Below, in pieces: positions 1 to 11,797 of a stretch of 64,000 nt of DNA (positions within the stretch are counted from its first letter, which is position 1; each line of letters starts with the position of its first letter). Both the position numbers and the translations under genes were made by a program. The DNA is from Brachionus plicatilis. Lineage: Eukaryota; Rotifera; Eurotatoria; Ploima; Brachionidae. A model generated the notes under the pieces. The model did no database searches. It saw nothing but the letters and a program-made list of their open reading frames with translations, and was not told the DNA's origin. The stretch spans positions 704,521 to 768,520 of the forward strand of contig QEOQ01000544.1 of the NCBI GenBank assembly GCA_010279815.1, written 5' to 3'.

Positions 1-1935
1 AAAAGCCTAACTCTATCACGTGTATTCTTTGTAAGTATTCTCTATTCAGATAAGAGTATTTGAATGGAAATCTTATAATTACTGAATTTAATTAAAAAAA
101 TCTTTGAATTGAAAAAATAACTCGGGGCAACCAATACTTTAGATAAGATTAATAGAAGCTAAGTAACAGGCGAAAAAGGTAACTAGCAATTACTTGAAAG
201 GGCCTGTGGCAAAACAACTTTTGAGATAGTGGAAGAAAAAGTCTTACTCTACTCGAATTTCTGAGCGAGTAAAATAAATATTTAAAAAATTTTTTGTTAA
301 ATTGAAAAATTTATAATTTTTTTTGGATAGCTTTTTATTATTACAAAAAAAGCCTTAAAAATATATTTAATTTAGAGTGTAAGTACGTTAGTTTTATAAT
401 TGTTCTGATGGTTTATAAACTTCGGTTACATACACACAATCAACATCCCTCATACTTAGAATTTTGGTAATCAAATTCAGTATTATGCAATATTGTGCCA
501 AAATAAATCGAATTAAACCCGATCCTTCCAGAGTTTGTTGTCGTAAATCAATTGAACAAGTGGAACATTTTATTTGAAGCCAATTAATTTATTTGTTTAA
601 GGTAAGACATTGAGAGCAGCGATGCGATAACCCCTCCGTCAGTCCTAATTTAATGCTTCACTCCTCTCAGGTAAATTTTTCTTAAATTCTTAGAGCAGCA
701 TATTTTTAAGGTGTTGAAGCATTTTTTAGCAAAGAAAAAGATAAATTTAAATACATTCCAAATTTAATCAACACCTTTTCTGCTCAATTAAGCCTTATAT
801 TAAAGATATAATTTCGAAAATCTACTACAAACCATTAAAGGTATTTACAGAAGCTTTTCAATTTTGATAAGCTTAATAATGAAAAAAAAATCCAGAAAAA
901 TCCTACGCATTATGCTTTCAATGTCAATATTGATCATAGAAAATAAAAATTCCCTATAATAGACATTTAATACTTGAGCTCAAAATCAAACTATTAAAAT
1001 TATTAAACAAACAAATCGCTTAAAAAAAATTCTTATCTTCTTCAGAATTTTATTCTAACCTACTTGAATTTTTTGCTTTTTAAAGGTACTGTTAATTTTT
1101 GAATATGTTTTTTAGACACTAAATCTTTTTCTTTTTAAAATTAATATTTGTTTATCTGATATAAAAAAACTAAAATTTACGATGCTAAATTTAATATCTC
1201 TTAAAGAATTATACAAAAATTTTGATAAAAAAGATTGATAAACAAAAAATTTGAAAAATTCCCTCATTTTAAATGATATATCTTATTTTATTTTAAAATT
1301 ACTAAAAAAATAAAACTAGATATTACAAGTATAAGTATCGATTTTATGATGATCATAATGATGTGCTTGAAAGCAGTCGATTGATAGACCGTGAATGTGA
1401 ATGGAATAGTTCTGATTAAGATTTTATTGATAAAATTTGACAAAAATGCTTTTCAATAAAGAGAATTCACAATTTAATTTTTTTTGCTAAATCTAAAAAA
1501 AAAGCTTTAAATTAAATAAAAATAGAGTTAATTAACTATTGAAAAAAAGCTATTAAAATCTAAAAATGAAAAATTTTCACATTTATTTAAAAATCCAAAA
1601 TCGCAAGATTGTAAAAAGACTTAAATTCAGTTGTTTTTATGACTTGTAATATTTTTCTTGTGATTAAATTGTACCTATTTAAAATGTTAAATTAAAACTC
1701 GGTTAAATTATGAAATTTTATCTAAAATTTTACTCGAACTTTTAAAACATAACTGCAGGATAAACTCTTTGTCAAGGTTTCATATATTTCATAGAATAAT
1801 TTCTTGATGGCTCAAGGCTTTAATCAGACAAATAAAGAGCATTATTTTTATTCGAAAGAAAAATATCTTAGTATTCAAATAAAATTTAAACATAATTTAA
1901 AATTTGAATTTAAAATTTTTTATATTCTTTTAAAA
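1..1935. other. Intergenic, decayed repeat sequence
   Basis: No intact gene is visible. Positions 483-575 read on the + strand as a short peptide ending in a CC-x(4)-E-x(2)-E-H-F pattern (VCCRKSIEQVEHFI, then a stop). This resembles the Cys/His-rich tail after the reverse transcriptase of some LINEs, so I read it as a LINE relic. A second coding-like stretch of about 33 codons ends in a stop at 1417-1419 and follows an acceptor-like CTAG. The rest is A/T-rich sequence with no recognisable feature. Confidence 0.4.
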
Positions 1936-3154
1936 ATGTCAAACGAAGACGACATAGTTCGAGCTAAATTAAATCTTCAAAATGCACTGGGAGACCGCTT
2001 TAAAGAGTAAATGTCGCCAGAATAAATGTTCTTTTCCAAATTAATCGTATTTAATTGAAGCTACATGACCAGCATGAGAAAATGGTTTTCGGAGAAAGTA
2101 AATTTTTTGCTTACCTAAATCTAAAAATTTAATTTTATTTGTCTAAGACAAGTAAACAAGACTTTGATCGTGAGGCGAGAGAAATTGTCACTGAAAAGAA
2201 TGGTAAGCATAATTTTTCCAAGAAATTTCCCCGGAATAATCCTTTAAATTTTAGTTCATTTACATAATGAATTTTTACTATGTATTATTAACAATTGTGA
2301 TAGTTTTACATCAACAGCCAGTGAAGCGTCAAATAAAACCATTTTGCCAATTTTTTCTTCTAAAAATGGAGTCAAATCGGCAAGAAAAAAAACAAAATCT
2401 GTCGAACAGATAAATAGATATAACTATAGATTTGTGCCTGTCGATCCCATAAAGCATTTGCCGTCCATCTCGACTGCTTCATTGGAAACAGCGGCAGTGG
2501 CTTGTCAAGATTTCAGTCTGGAATTTTGTGCCCGAGAAAAAAGTCTTCCTTATGCCAAAATGATTCATAGACGCATGCTGCTAGCCACCATAGATCACAA
2601 CATTCAGCAAATAGACACCAAAGCTGCATTTTTGCTTGCTGAGGCTACTATTTGGATCCTAAAAAATATCATCGAAAAACTTGTTTCAAGATCTAAACTA
2701 AAAGACAAGATAAGACGCGATTTTTTGTATGAAAAACAAAAAAAATCAGGGCTTTTGAGCCAAAAATGTGTCCACGATTATCAGGAAAAGTTGAACACTT
2801 TTTCGATTGATGAAAATTTTTACCAAAAAATGATAAGCAATCCAGAAAATGAAAATTTTGATTTTGACAAAATGGAAGTAGATGATGAGTCTCAAACTGA
2901 TACCAACGAATTGAATAAAATTACTAATGAATTAAATAGATTAAATCCGAAAAAATTGCCTATAAATCTGTATGATCTAAAAAATCTGCTCCAAGTTTGT
3001 ATTTTTTAAATAGTTTTTTCTATAAACAACAAAATATTTAATTTAATTTACTATAAAGGCTGATAAAAGTTTGGTGTCATCTCACTCTGTATTAACAATG
3101 AATATGGAAAGAATAATTTGTAGTATGTGGCATGAAAGTAATGAAACAACTTGA
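1936..3154 (+). CDS. TADA1: Transcriptional adapter 1 (SAGA subunit), 5 exons, 332 aa
   Basis: TADA1/ADA1 is a core scaffold of the SAGA histone-acetyltransferase coactivator and carries a histone-fold-like C-terminal region. Exons: 1936-2006, 2061-2097, 2148-2202, 2255-2994 and 3059-3154. All introns are GT-AG and the joined frame stays open to TGA at 3152. The N-terminus (RAKLNLQNALGD), then YMTSMRKWFSEK, DFDREAREIV and HLHNEFLL, follows animal TADA1 order: an early helix, a W-F-K motif, then H-N-x-FLL. The C-terminus contains INLYDLKNLLQ followed by SHSVLTMNMERIICSMWHE, matching the family's MYDL-x-EALQ and HTVYALNIERI-x-x-LWH segment. Length matches the family (about 330 aa). The first ATG of this frame was taken. 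An in-frame upstream ATG region lacks similarity and was left out. Assignment rests on remembered family sequence; I am confident. Confidence 0.88.
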
Positions 3155-5859
3155 AACTTTTTGACGCAAAATTTAATAAATTATTTTTTATTAAAAAAAA
3201 TCTTGAATATTTTTTTCAGAAAATTATTAATTTAAATTCTATTTTTCAGTCAAACTTTAAAAAAATTAAACTAATTATTAGTCTTAAAATTGCTTTATTG
3301 AGATCTCCTATTTAAACATTTTTTTGAAAATCTATTAGTTGATTTATCTAAAATACACAAAATTTGACAAACAATTTTTTCAATTAAAATATCTATAATT
3401 TATTTTTTACTTTTTCAAACGTTTAAACTAAAATATAGCTCATTAACTCTGAATTTATTACATTTTTTACAATTCAGAAACTCAGACTCATCTCATAATT
3501 ACATAGATTTCGATTCTTGAACTATTTTATCTTTCTATTTCTAATTAAGCCAATTGTAGCTGATAATGATAGCAAACTGGGAGAATTTTATCTAATTTCA
3601 TTTCGCTTAAATTCAATCAAAAATAATCAAGATGTTGCCAAACAATAAAATTTTAGAATTTTTTAATTTTTAACTCTAGATTTTCGATACATAAAACTTA
3701 ATTTCTTCTTCACTCTAGAATTTAAATAAAAAATTACAAAAAAATTAAAATTACCGAGATTCATATCTTCATCGTGATATCAGTGTAACTAATCTTAAAA
3801 AATTCTATTTAATCTTAAGTCTTAAGTAAAACTCCCAGTGAAATTAAAATTTAATCAAACTTCAGATATTTGTTTTGTATCCCTTGAGGATATTTTGAAT
3901 TTCGATTTAATTTCATTCAAAATCATTTGTTTTTATTTAATTTTTTTCTTTATTTTTAGCATCCAATTCTCGTTTGCTCTAAAAGTTATCTAATATTGTT
4001 TCCAAATAACTTTTCTCAATTATGTTCCATTTTAAAGGAACGTTAAGTTTTTTTTGTTAATTCAGAATACTTAAAAGCTCCCTTAAAAAAATATTTAAGC
4101 TGAAATTATTTCATTTAACATATTATTTTGAATTAAATTTGATCAAAAATATTTAAATGTATTTCAAAGACCTCTTTTAATTTTTCTAAAGCCCTTTCAA
4201 GCCATACTTCAATTAGTCTAAAACCTCGAATTGACTATCTTAAAAAAAATTTGCTTTAAATTTATGTTAACAAAATATATCTTATAAATTAGACCTAAGG
4301 GTTATTTGTTTTTTTTGTTGATTGTTTAATATGATTAATCACTAAAAGAAGCACTGATTTAGTAAAAAAAAACTTATGCTTAATCATTTTGTTTTATTCA
4401 GCTGTTACGAAATTTTTTCGATCAATAAAATCGAAAATTTTACCAATGTCTTTTCTTCTGATTATGTGTTATTATGTAATAATTAACAATTATGATTCAG
4501 TTTGTCAGTATTTTATTAAAAAATCTTACATAAAGAAATAAAATCTTTTAATATTCTTATTGAATTATTGAAAAAATATTTTAATTTTAAAAATCCTAGT
4601 GACGCACTTGATGAATACATTTTCATCATTGAATACTAATTTAAATTGATGAGTCATCTGATTTAAAATGAATAAAATTTTTGATTATGAGAATGTAACA
4701 ATTACCGTAAATATGAAATATGAGAATTCTTTGGTGCCTGTATAAGTTAAAATTGTCTTTAAATTTTTTTTGTAAATATTTGAATCCGGACTATGACTTT
4801 TAAGACCACGTTTTCAAAAATTTCTAATAAATCTAAAATGTAAAAAATTTTGAGTGCTGCATAAATTTTTTCTGAAAGTAAAAAAATTAAATTATAATTT
4901 TAAAATATTAATTAAAAATATTTACTTTTAATAAAATTATTTTAACTATCAACAAATTGTTTATAATAAATTCGTAATACCATATTAAATTAAAAATTTT
5001 AAAAAGCGGAATCTACGTCTGGTGTTGAATAAATTTTAAGAGAATTTTGGCAAAAAATTCATCAAAACCTGATTGTAATTGTCTGATATTCTAATGAAAT
5101 GAATCTTTTTTATATTTCGGGTAAAATTAATAAATATGTTATTTAAAAATATAATTAAAAGAAAAATTATTGATTATTTTTTTGATTAAAACCAAATTTT
5201 TAGTTCTACTTTGTAATCGTATATTGCCGAAACAAAATGCCATCAATTATTTACTAAAGCCTAGAGATATTAAAATGATGCGTGTATATTCATCATTTCT
5301 ATAAAAATTAAAATTGATTCTATAAATTGACTATGTTAATTAGAGGGTAGAACTACCGCTAAAAATTATTTTAAAATAAATTCAGCTTTTAATTTTGTAA
5401 GTCTTAGTCATGACCAAATTTTATTTTTTTTCTACTTTTTTGACAATTAATTTCTTATCTAGATTGAAATTTAACAAACTGCAGACTCTTTCTAGTATGA
5501 ACTCAGCCACTTTTGATATTCTTCAAGTTATTAATCAAAATTTTTAAAAGGTTTTAAATTATAGTTTATGTATACGAAAGCCTTTTTAACCTTTTAAATT
5601 TTTTTTGGGTCTTGTTGAAAAGAATACAAATATTTGTCCTCTTTTCATCAGTTTTTTTTCTGTAAATGCTTGATAATCGTGTTGTTGAAGAAAATGAATC
5701 TAGCCAAGCTAGCCAAACTAAAAGTATGGTTTCAACAAGAGTTTGCTATCTTAATAAGTTTGTTGCTTCATATTGTGTATTAAAAAAAATGATTTCTTTT
5801 TTTAATTTAAAAATATTTATTTGTAATAGAATTTAAGTGAAACGAATAAAATGAATTTT
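3155..5859. other. Intergenic, one small coding-like ORF
   Basis: 2.7 kb of A/T-rich DNA between the 3' ends of TADA1 (+) and the DPY19 gene (-). A 56-codon open frame runs at 5666-5836 (+), starting MLDNRVVEENESSQ. Its first 40 residues have mixed composition unlike the surrounding noncoding DNA; the end is low complexity. It could be an old exon or a transposon piece. Nothing else is supportable. Confidence 0.35.
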
Positions 5860-7938
5860 TTAGACAATTCTGAAAATAGAAACATGAGCTATTGCGAAAA
5901 CTTTTTTAAAATATTTGACCGAGAATTCATTTTGACTAAGTATTAAATGACATGCTTGTAATTTAGAAGTTTTTTTTAGCCCATTGACGTGTGCTATAGA
6001 AGACATGCCACATTCTGGTTTGTTTGGTGGTGCTGATAAACAATAATGCTTTTCAATTATTAGATAATTTGCTTTAAGCTCATTTTTTAAAAAGTCATAC
6101 AGCTCTTCAATCGGTCTGAAGCCATAAAGATTTGAATAAAGCTTTTGGACTCTTTTCCTTAATTCTATGTCTTCGTAATGCGGATGAACGATAACTGGTC
6201 TGTTTGTTGAAAGCTTTACATTTGCCATTAAGGGCATTGAACCACCAAAAACATCATTTAAAAAAGTTTTTTCGTTTATCCAGTTCATTGTCGCCTCCAA
6301 ATTGTAATTTGAGTATTCCCCTTTAATTCCATGTTGTTGTTTTAGATTATTAATCCCTTGGAAAGACATTATTGCCAACAGAGCAAAAATGACCGGATAC
6401 TTTAAAACTTTTTTATTCATTAATTTCAAAATAAAATTTAAAGGACTCAAATCAGAATTTTTGTGACCAAGAAGAGATGAAAAAATACATAAAAAAGGTG
6501 TCCAGAACAATTTAAGTCTCATTATCATGACAGCCATTAAACTATATGCGAGCATCTGAAGCATTAGATAAAAAATTATTCCATCAGCTGTGCTAAAAGA
6601 TTCTTTTTTTAAAAAATTTTTTCCGAATTTAAATGCATAAAATAAAAAATTAATTACTGTAATTGGCAATGCTAGGGTTTTGGTTACCTTAACTAAGGTA
6701 GAAAATTCTAAAAAATCAAATTCTTTTGCACATGTGTACAATCGGGTGTCAAAAGTGTGTCTCAAAGGATTTATTTTTGAAAATAAAATATCCCAAATAT
6801 GAGAATCGTCCTCTATATTCAGCAAATGGTTGATAATTCTTTTAATTCCAATCATTAAAATGAAAAGCACAGCTAATTTAAATAAGGTAAAAAAAAATAT
6901 TGACCATGTTTTATCAATTTTTTTTCTAATTAACAAAAATTCGAATAAATTTATTATAAAAATTGAAGCTAAAAATGTGAATAAAATGGAAGTTAACAGC
7001 ATACGATTGGCAAACATTAAAATAAAACAAATAATCAAAGATAAAAAAATGCTCAAATTAAATTTTAGAAATGTGGAAAATTCTATAAAACCTAGAGAAT
7101 TGGTTAAAAATATTGCCACCAATTGAGTAGCTAGTGAAAATTGAGCAAACTGCCATGGTAAGAGGTAAAAAATTGTTGATATGATTAATAGAAATTGATT
7201 TATTTTACTAGGATATTTTAAAAAAGACACTACTGACCATAACTGAAATAAATGAAAGGGAAATGAAAATGACTCTCTTAAAGCAGGCACCCACATTGCT
7301 CTTGTTGACTCATCGTGATTGTAAAAATAACCTAAACATGAAATCATACCCGATAAACTACTTCCATCATTAATTGACCATGATAGCCAAAACAAAAAGA
7401 ACATTAGCAGACCCTGTAAAATAAAAACGCTTTTTGAGTAAAAATAAATTGGTTCCTCAAGACCCTCGCAAGATTCAACTGCTGGCAAATGATCCTCGCG
7501 ATTTACTTTCCAGCATTGTTTTGTTAAAAAATTTAATTTATAAAAAATACGGTAAAGACCGGCAATTGCTACCTCTGGATATAAATTGAATCTTTGTAAA
7601 GAATTAATTTTATTCGGATATTCTGTTCGATTGTCATTTAGCATTATTTGGTTAATTAATGTTAAAATACTTGAGTTAATGTGGTTCATTTGGTGATCAA
7701 GGACTAGATTTTTAAAATAATAGTAATAAAGAGCCGACTCGGTTCGGAATGATAATTCTCGTTCAAGAATACTCAGATGAGAAAAGTGTTTGTCATTTTC
7801 GAAGAGTGTATCGACATGTTTAAAATGAGAATAAGCGAATAATAGAGATAAAAATATTCCAATGATGATTTCGTTGCTTGGTCGGATAAAAGCTGGCTTT
7901 TCAGAATTAATCAAAATCTTCGATTTTTTCGATTTCAT
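5860..7938 (-). CDS. DPY19-like protein C-mannosyltransferase, intronless, 692 aa
   Basis: DPY19 proteins are multi-pass ER enzymes that C-mannosylate tryptophans in W-x-x-W motifs of secretory proteins, using dolichol-phosphate-mannose. This protein has the family length (about 650-720 aa), a short cytosolic N-terminus, a first membrane segment near residues 24-42, then the lumenal block with SFRTESALYYYYFK (acidic E after FRT), NDNRTEYPNKINSL and RFNLYPEVAIAGLYRIF. CWKVNRED and ESCEGLEEP follow. About ten further hydrophobic segments lie at 165-525, and a soluble C-terminal domain ends in KVFAIAHVSIFRIV. The block order is closest to the DPY19L1/L2 branch. It is encoded in one exon, and an acceptor-like TATAG lies three bases before the ATG. 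The exact paralogue is not settled. It ends convergently to TADA1. Confidence 0.88.
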   Translation of the reverse strand: MKSKKSKILINSEKPAFIRPSNEIIIGIFLSLLFAYSHFKHVDTLFENDKHFSHLSILERELSFRTESALYYYYFKNLVLDHQMNHINSSILTLINQIMLNDNRTEYPNKINSLQRFNLYPEVAIAGLYRIFYKLNFLTKQCWKVNREDHLPAVESCEGLEEPIYFYSKSVFILQGLLMFFLFWLSWSINDGSSLSGMISCLGYFYNHDESTRAMWVPALRESFSFPFHLFQLWSVVSFLKYPSKINQFLLIISTIFYLLPWQFAQFSLATQLVAIFLTNSLGFIEFSTFLKFNLSIFLSLIICFILMFANRMLLTSILFTFLASIFIINLFEFLLIRKKIDKTWSIFFFTLFKLAVLFILMIGIKRIINHLLNIEDDSHIWDILFSKINPLRHTFDTRLYTCAKEFDFLEFSTLVKVTKTLALPITVINFLFYAFKFGKNFLKKESFSTADGIIFYLMLQMLAYSLMAVMIMRLKLFWTPFLCIFSSLLGHKNSDLSPLNFILKLMNKKVLKYPVIFALLAIMSFQGINNLKQQHGIKGEYSNYNLEATMNWINEKTFLNDVFGGSMPLMANVKLSTNRPVIVHPHYEDIELRKRVQKLYSNLYGFRPIEELYDFLKNELKANYLIIEKHYCLSAPPNKPECGMSSIAHVNGLKKTSKLQACHLILSQNEFSVKYFKKVFAIAHVSIFRIV

Positions 7939-8413
7939 TTCTATATTTTTTTTAAAATTAATATTAAGCTCTATTTTTTATTTAGTATTTCATCTTCAAG
8001 TTGTTTCACATAAATTAATTCAAAATATTTTTTTTTCAAAAATTAAATGCTAAAAACATGCATATTTTGTGTTTGATTAATTTTTTTTTGAATTTTTAAA
8101 GTAATTTTTACCTCTTGAAACATGTTTTTAAATATTCAAATATTTTTGCTTGGTAATATTTGCATGAAAATTTTTAATCATCAAAAATATATTTTTAACA
8201 ATAAAATGTTATATATAATTTTAAAAATTTAAAGCCTTGGAATTTTTTAAAAGTACCAATTTTACCAAATTACCAAATTTTAAAAGATACGCATGCGACA
8301 TTGGTCGCCCATATCATAAAATTTATGCTAATAGATTAATTATGAAAAAATAATAACTAAGTAGGACAAATTTTTTTTGAATTTAATTTACAATTAGTGA
8401 ATTTAATTTTATT

Positions 8414-8943
8414 TTGAATGAATGTTTATTAAAATTATTAGAAAAGACATTGAAAGAATCATTGAAGATTCATTTTTCGATGAAAAACTATTTTTATTTA
8501 GTTGATTTAAGCAATTTGAAGATAAAACCGCCAATTCCACCTTCACTGCGTTTACCAACTCTAGTAAAAACTTACAAAATTTCAATTTTGCCTAAGTCGA
8601 TCTGGAGATAAAAATGGATGCAAATTTTATTGAAATAAGAAAGGCCTTTGAAAAAGTCTGGCATCCAAATCTATTTTAAAAATAAGAAATTTTGAATATT
8701 TTGTAAGGAGTTGCTAATTAAAATCAATTAAAATCTTTGAGAAAAAATCGACTATTTTACTATGAAAGCATTCAAAGGTTTAATCAGATCGATAAAGATT
8801 ATGACCAATTTGCACCTCTTACAATGTCTTTATCGAATCAGAAAATCTTGTAAACAATTGCAATGTAAAAATTTAGTACAAAAAAACCTTAACTACACGT
8901 TCTCAAAAATTTTAATTGAAATATGTTTTTTTTTGCATTTGGC
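8414..8943 (+). mobile_element. Degenerate LINE reverse-transcriptase relic
   Basis: At 8629-8690 one frame reads FIEIRKAFEKVWHPNLF, then frame breaks and an EILNI-like segment. This matches the RT motif A neighbourhood of non-LTR retrotransposons (D-x-S-K-A-F-D-x-V-W-H-x-x-L). The usual catalytic Asp of motif A is Glu here, and stops follow, so it is dead. The flanking coding-like stretches at 8414-8611 and 8762-8943 may belong to the same decayed copy, with an internal deletion. The Mutator-like element at 8953-9582 lies directly after it. Confidence 0.5.
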
Positions 8944-8952
8944 CTGATATTT

Positions 8953-9582
8953 GGCATGTTGAAGTTTATGATCAAATGATCAAATGCTCAATTAAAAAGT
9001 AAGCATAATAATTTCTTAAATTAACGAAATGATTTTTATTGGTAATGATTTAACATATTATGCTACAGTCTCAAAATATTATTTTAAGTTGATCATAAAA
9101 TAAATGGATTAATAATCGATTTTTAGAATTAAAAAGAGTACAAAATCCGAAAGACAAAAATCTTATTTTCGCAAAGATAATAAAATTAAAAAACCAAATA
9201 ATATTTTATGTTGATTGATTTTCTAAAGAAAACACAAAAAAATATAGGGTCTAAACAGAGCAGTTCAATCAAACCGATCGTCATACATTACCGTCATATA
9301 TTAAAAAATTTGAAAAATACAATGTTGAAATTTATCGAAAAAAAAGTGAATGTATAAAGAAAAAAATTTATTTATTTGCATTATTAACTCTACTAAAAAA
9401 TTAAAAATAATCGATCATTTTAGTTAATTTTGAACATACTATTAATTTAAAATTTTTTTTTTGAAATTTTAATTTAACAAACAATGTTAATCAATATCTT
9501 TATAAAATTCTTCAGGAAATTTATCATCAAATATAAAATGAACAATTTGATATAAAGTTCTGATCATTAACTTCAACATGCC
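8953..9582. mobile_element. Non-autonomous Mutator-like element with 9-bp target duplication
   Basis: Terminal inverted repeats of about 22 bp: GGCATGTTGAAGTTTATGAT at the left and its complement with one mismatch at the right (9561-9582). The element is flanked by the perfect 9-bp direct repeat CTGATATTT at 8944-8952 and 9583-9591. A 9-bp duplication is typical of Mutator-like transposons. The 630-bp interior has no open frame of note, so it cannot move by itself. Confidence 0.75.
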
Positions 9583-11025
9583 CTGATATTTTGTTTTTGA
9601 ATTACAAAATGTATACACTGTTGAATTAACATTGAAAAAGTGCGAAATTTCAAATATTTTTTTCAGTTTTAAATTAAAAATTAATTTTAAATTAATACTG
9701 CAAGCATTTTCATTTTTGAATTTAAACTTTTTACTGAAATAGATCGCATTTAAATTTTTAATTGAAAAATTCTAAAAAAAATATTGAAAATTCTTTTTTT
9801 AATTTTTAAATAATTCTTGTAGATTTAAAATTAAATTTAATCCGTGAAAAACTTTGTTTTCTTTTTTATATATTTTGATTCTAGTGATGACTTTCGCTCG
9901 TTTATTGTATTTTAACAAAAACTCAATTTATAAAAAATTGAAAACAGAACGTAGATTTTTTTTAAAATGAATTTTTAAACTTATTTTAAGCTTCATCATT
10001 TCACAAACCCAAACTCAAATGTTGTAAAAAAAAATAAAGCTTGTCGACGATTGAATTTAAATTTAAATCTACAATGGTGTTCCTGATATTGTATTTACCT
10101 TATTTGACGAAAAGAATTGTATAAGTAAAAAATCATTTTTTACGTATAATAAGCTATCAGAAACAGTTTTCTTTTCCTTTCATATTATCTCTGATGATTT
10201 TAAATACTTCCTTTGTATAGTTAATTCATATATTTTTTCCTGTAATAGACCAAGTAGCCTTCAACGAAATTTAATGAAAAATTTTTTTTTCCCATTTAAA
10301 TTATCTTTATTTAAAAATATTTTAACAATATATTGCACTAATTTTTTAGATCGGGTTAATTATTATGTATTTTCAATGACACTTCATAGACGATGATCTT
10401 TTTAATTTTAGACATAATATTTTATTTTATTCTTATTTTAGGCACAATTTGTCACCATGGTCACGATAATCACTTATATTATCAAATTATCCGATTCAAA
10501 TTTAATAAAAATAATAGAGAAGTCTCAAAAAATAAAGTTTTTTCAAAAACATAAATTTATCTTTATGATTTAATATAAGAAATAAAATATTATAAAATTA
10601 GAATTTGGTCATTTTAGAATTTACTATAAAATGGATAAATTTACGTAAAATTACTGAAATTTTCGTAATTTTGCGTTAATAAATTTAATTTTACAAAACT
10701 ATCTATACGTAAATTATCATTAATTTATTTTTTTATTACTTAAAATTCCCTTGGCCTAGCAGGAGTGTAACAAAATAAAAAAAAAAATTGCAAAATATGC
10801 TGTACTCATTAATGATATCTCTCTGCAAAATTATACACCAGCTTCTTGATAAACGAAATGGATAATTTCTGTCAAGATTAAAGTTTTGTAAATTACTATA
10901 AAAATAAAAATTTAAAACTTCTTTTTCTAAGTTATTCTACTTTTCTGTACGTTTTTTTATCATTATTTACAAACTTTTTTGAAAAAGTGTTTTTTAAAAT
11001 ATTATTTAAACAAAATTGTCAAGAC

Positions 11026-11180
11026 GATAACATAATTTAGTAAATTTTAACAAACCGTTTTATTTTTAATATATACTCTTTTTGATAACATTAGACACTG
11101 ATAACAATTTTGTTATCAGGATGTGAACATAACCGGTATGGTACCAAATGATAACATATTATGTTATCATCTGATAACAC
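11026..11180. repeat. Cluster of GATAACA motifs and palindromes
   Basis: GATAACA or its complement TGTTATC occurs seven times within about 155 bp. Two pairs form perfect palindromes: TGATAACA-att-TTGTTATCA around 11100-11118 and ATGATAACAT-at-TATGTTATCAT around 11148-11170. A further CTGATAACA follows. It lies about 600 bp upstream of the LRR gene. It could be a small fold-back element or a binding-site array. Confidence 0.55.
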
Positions 11181-11797
11181 TATCGACTAGATCCTAATAT
11201 TCTCTTTAGCATTCTAGAAGAGTACCATCAGTAAAATAAAGTAGAATTTACAAATCTTTTTTTTAGATTCGTTGATTGTTGGGATCTGCTTTGATTCAAA
11301 TCATAAGGAATGATAGTTCCACAGGACCCAAATGACTTGGTCATAAAAAAATATCAATCATCAGCATCAAGTTCGAAACAGATATACAAACGAAATGATA
11401 ATTTTTTTGTTTATTTCATTTCAAATTATTTTATTTTACATTCTAAAAAAAATTTGAACAAGAGCCAAAGATGTTATAATGACATAGAGTAATTCAGTAT
11501 TATTTTGAATTAAAAAAAGTTAATAGACACAACTTTTGAAAAATTTTAATAAAAAAATATAACACAATGCAAATTTATCTTACTTGAGGTAAATAATCAA
11601 ATTAGTGATTATAATTTAAATTTTTTTTATTCAAAAGCAAATTTTAGCTTTTGACTTAAATTTTAACTTTTAATAATTGCCAAAAATCACGTTTTTAAAA
11701 AACTTGCTAGACACATTATTTAACGTTGAGAATTATTTGTTATGTAATTATTAGGTAGAATATAAAAATTGGCTTACTCTTTTTGGTAACAAAAAAA

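Larger units (their letters stand above)
7939..11797. other. Intergenic, repeat-rich
   Basis: 3.9 kb between two divergent genes. It contains a LINE relic (8414-8943), a Mutator-like element (8953-9582) and a GATAACA palindrome cluster (11026-11180). A 60-codon open frame at 11310-11492 (starts MIVPQDPNDLVIKK) follows an acceptor-like TTTAG at 11264, but it becomes low complexity and has no family I know. The rest is featureless A/T-rich sequence. Confidence 0.4.

Noticed and set aside
1804..2010. Longer start for TADA1 exon 1
   Set aside because: The 44 extra residues are low complexity; family similarity begins at the internal Met at 1936.
6830..7126. 98-codon open frame on the + strand inside the DPY19 gene
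   Set aside because: It is the complement of hydrophobic membrane codons of DPY19 and has low-complexity composition; a shadow.
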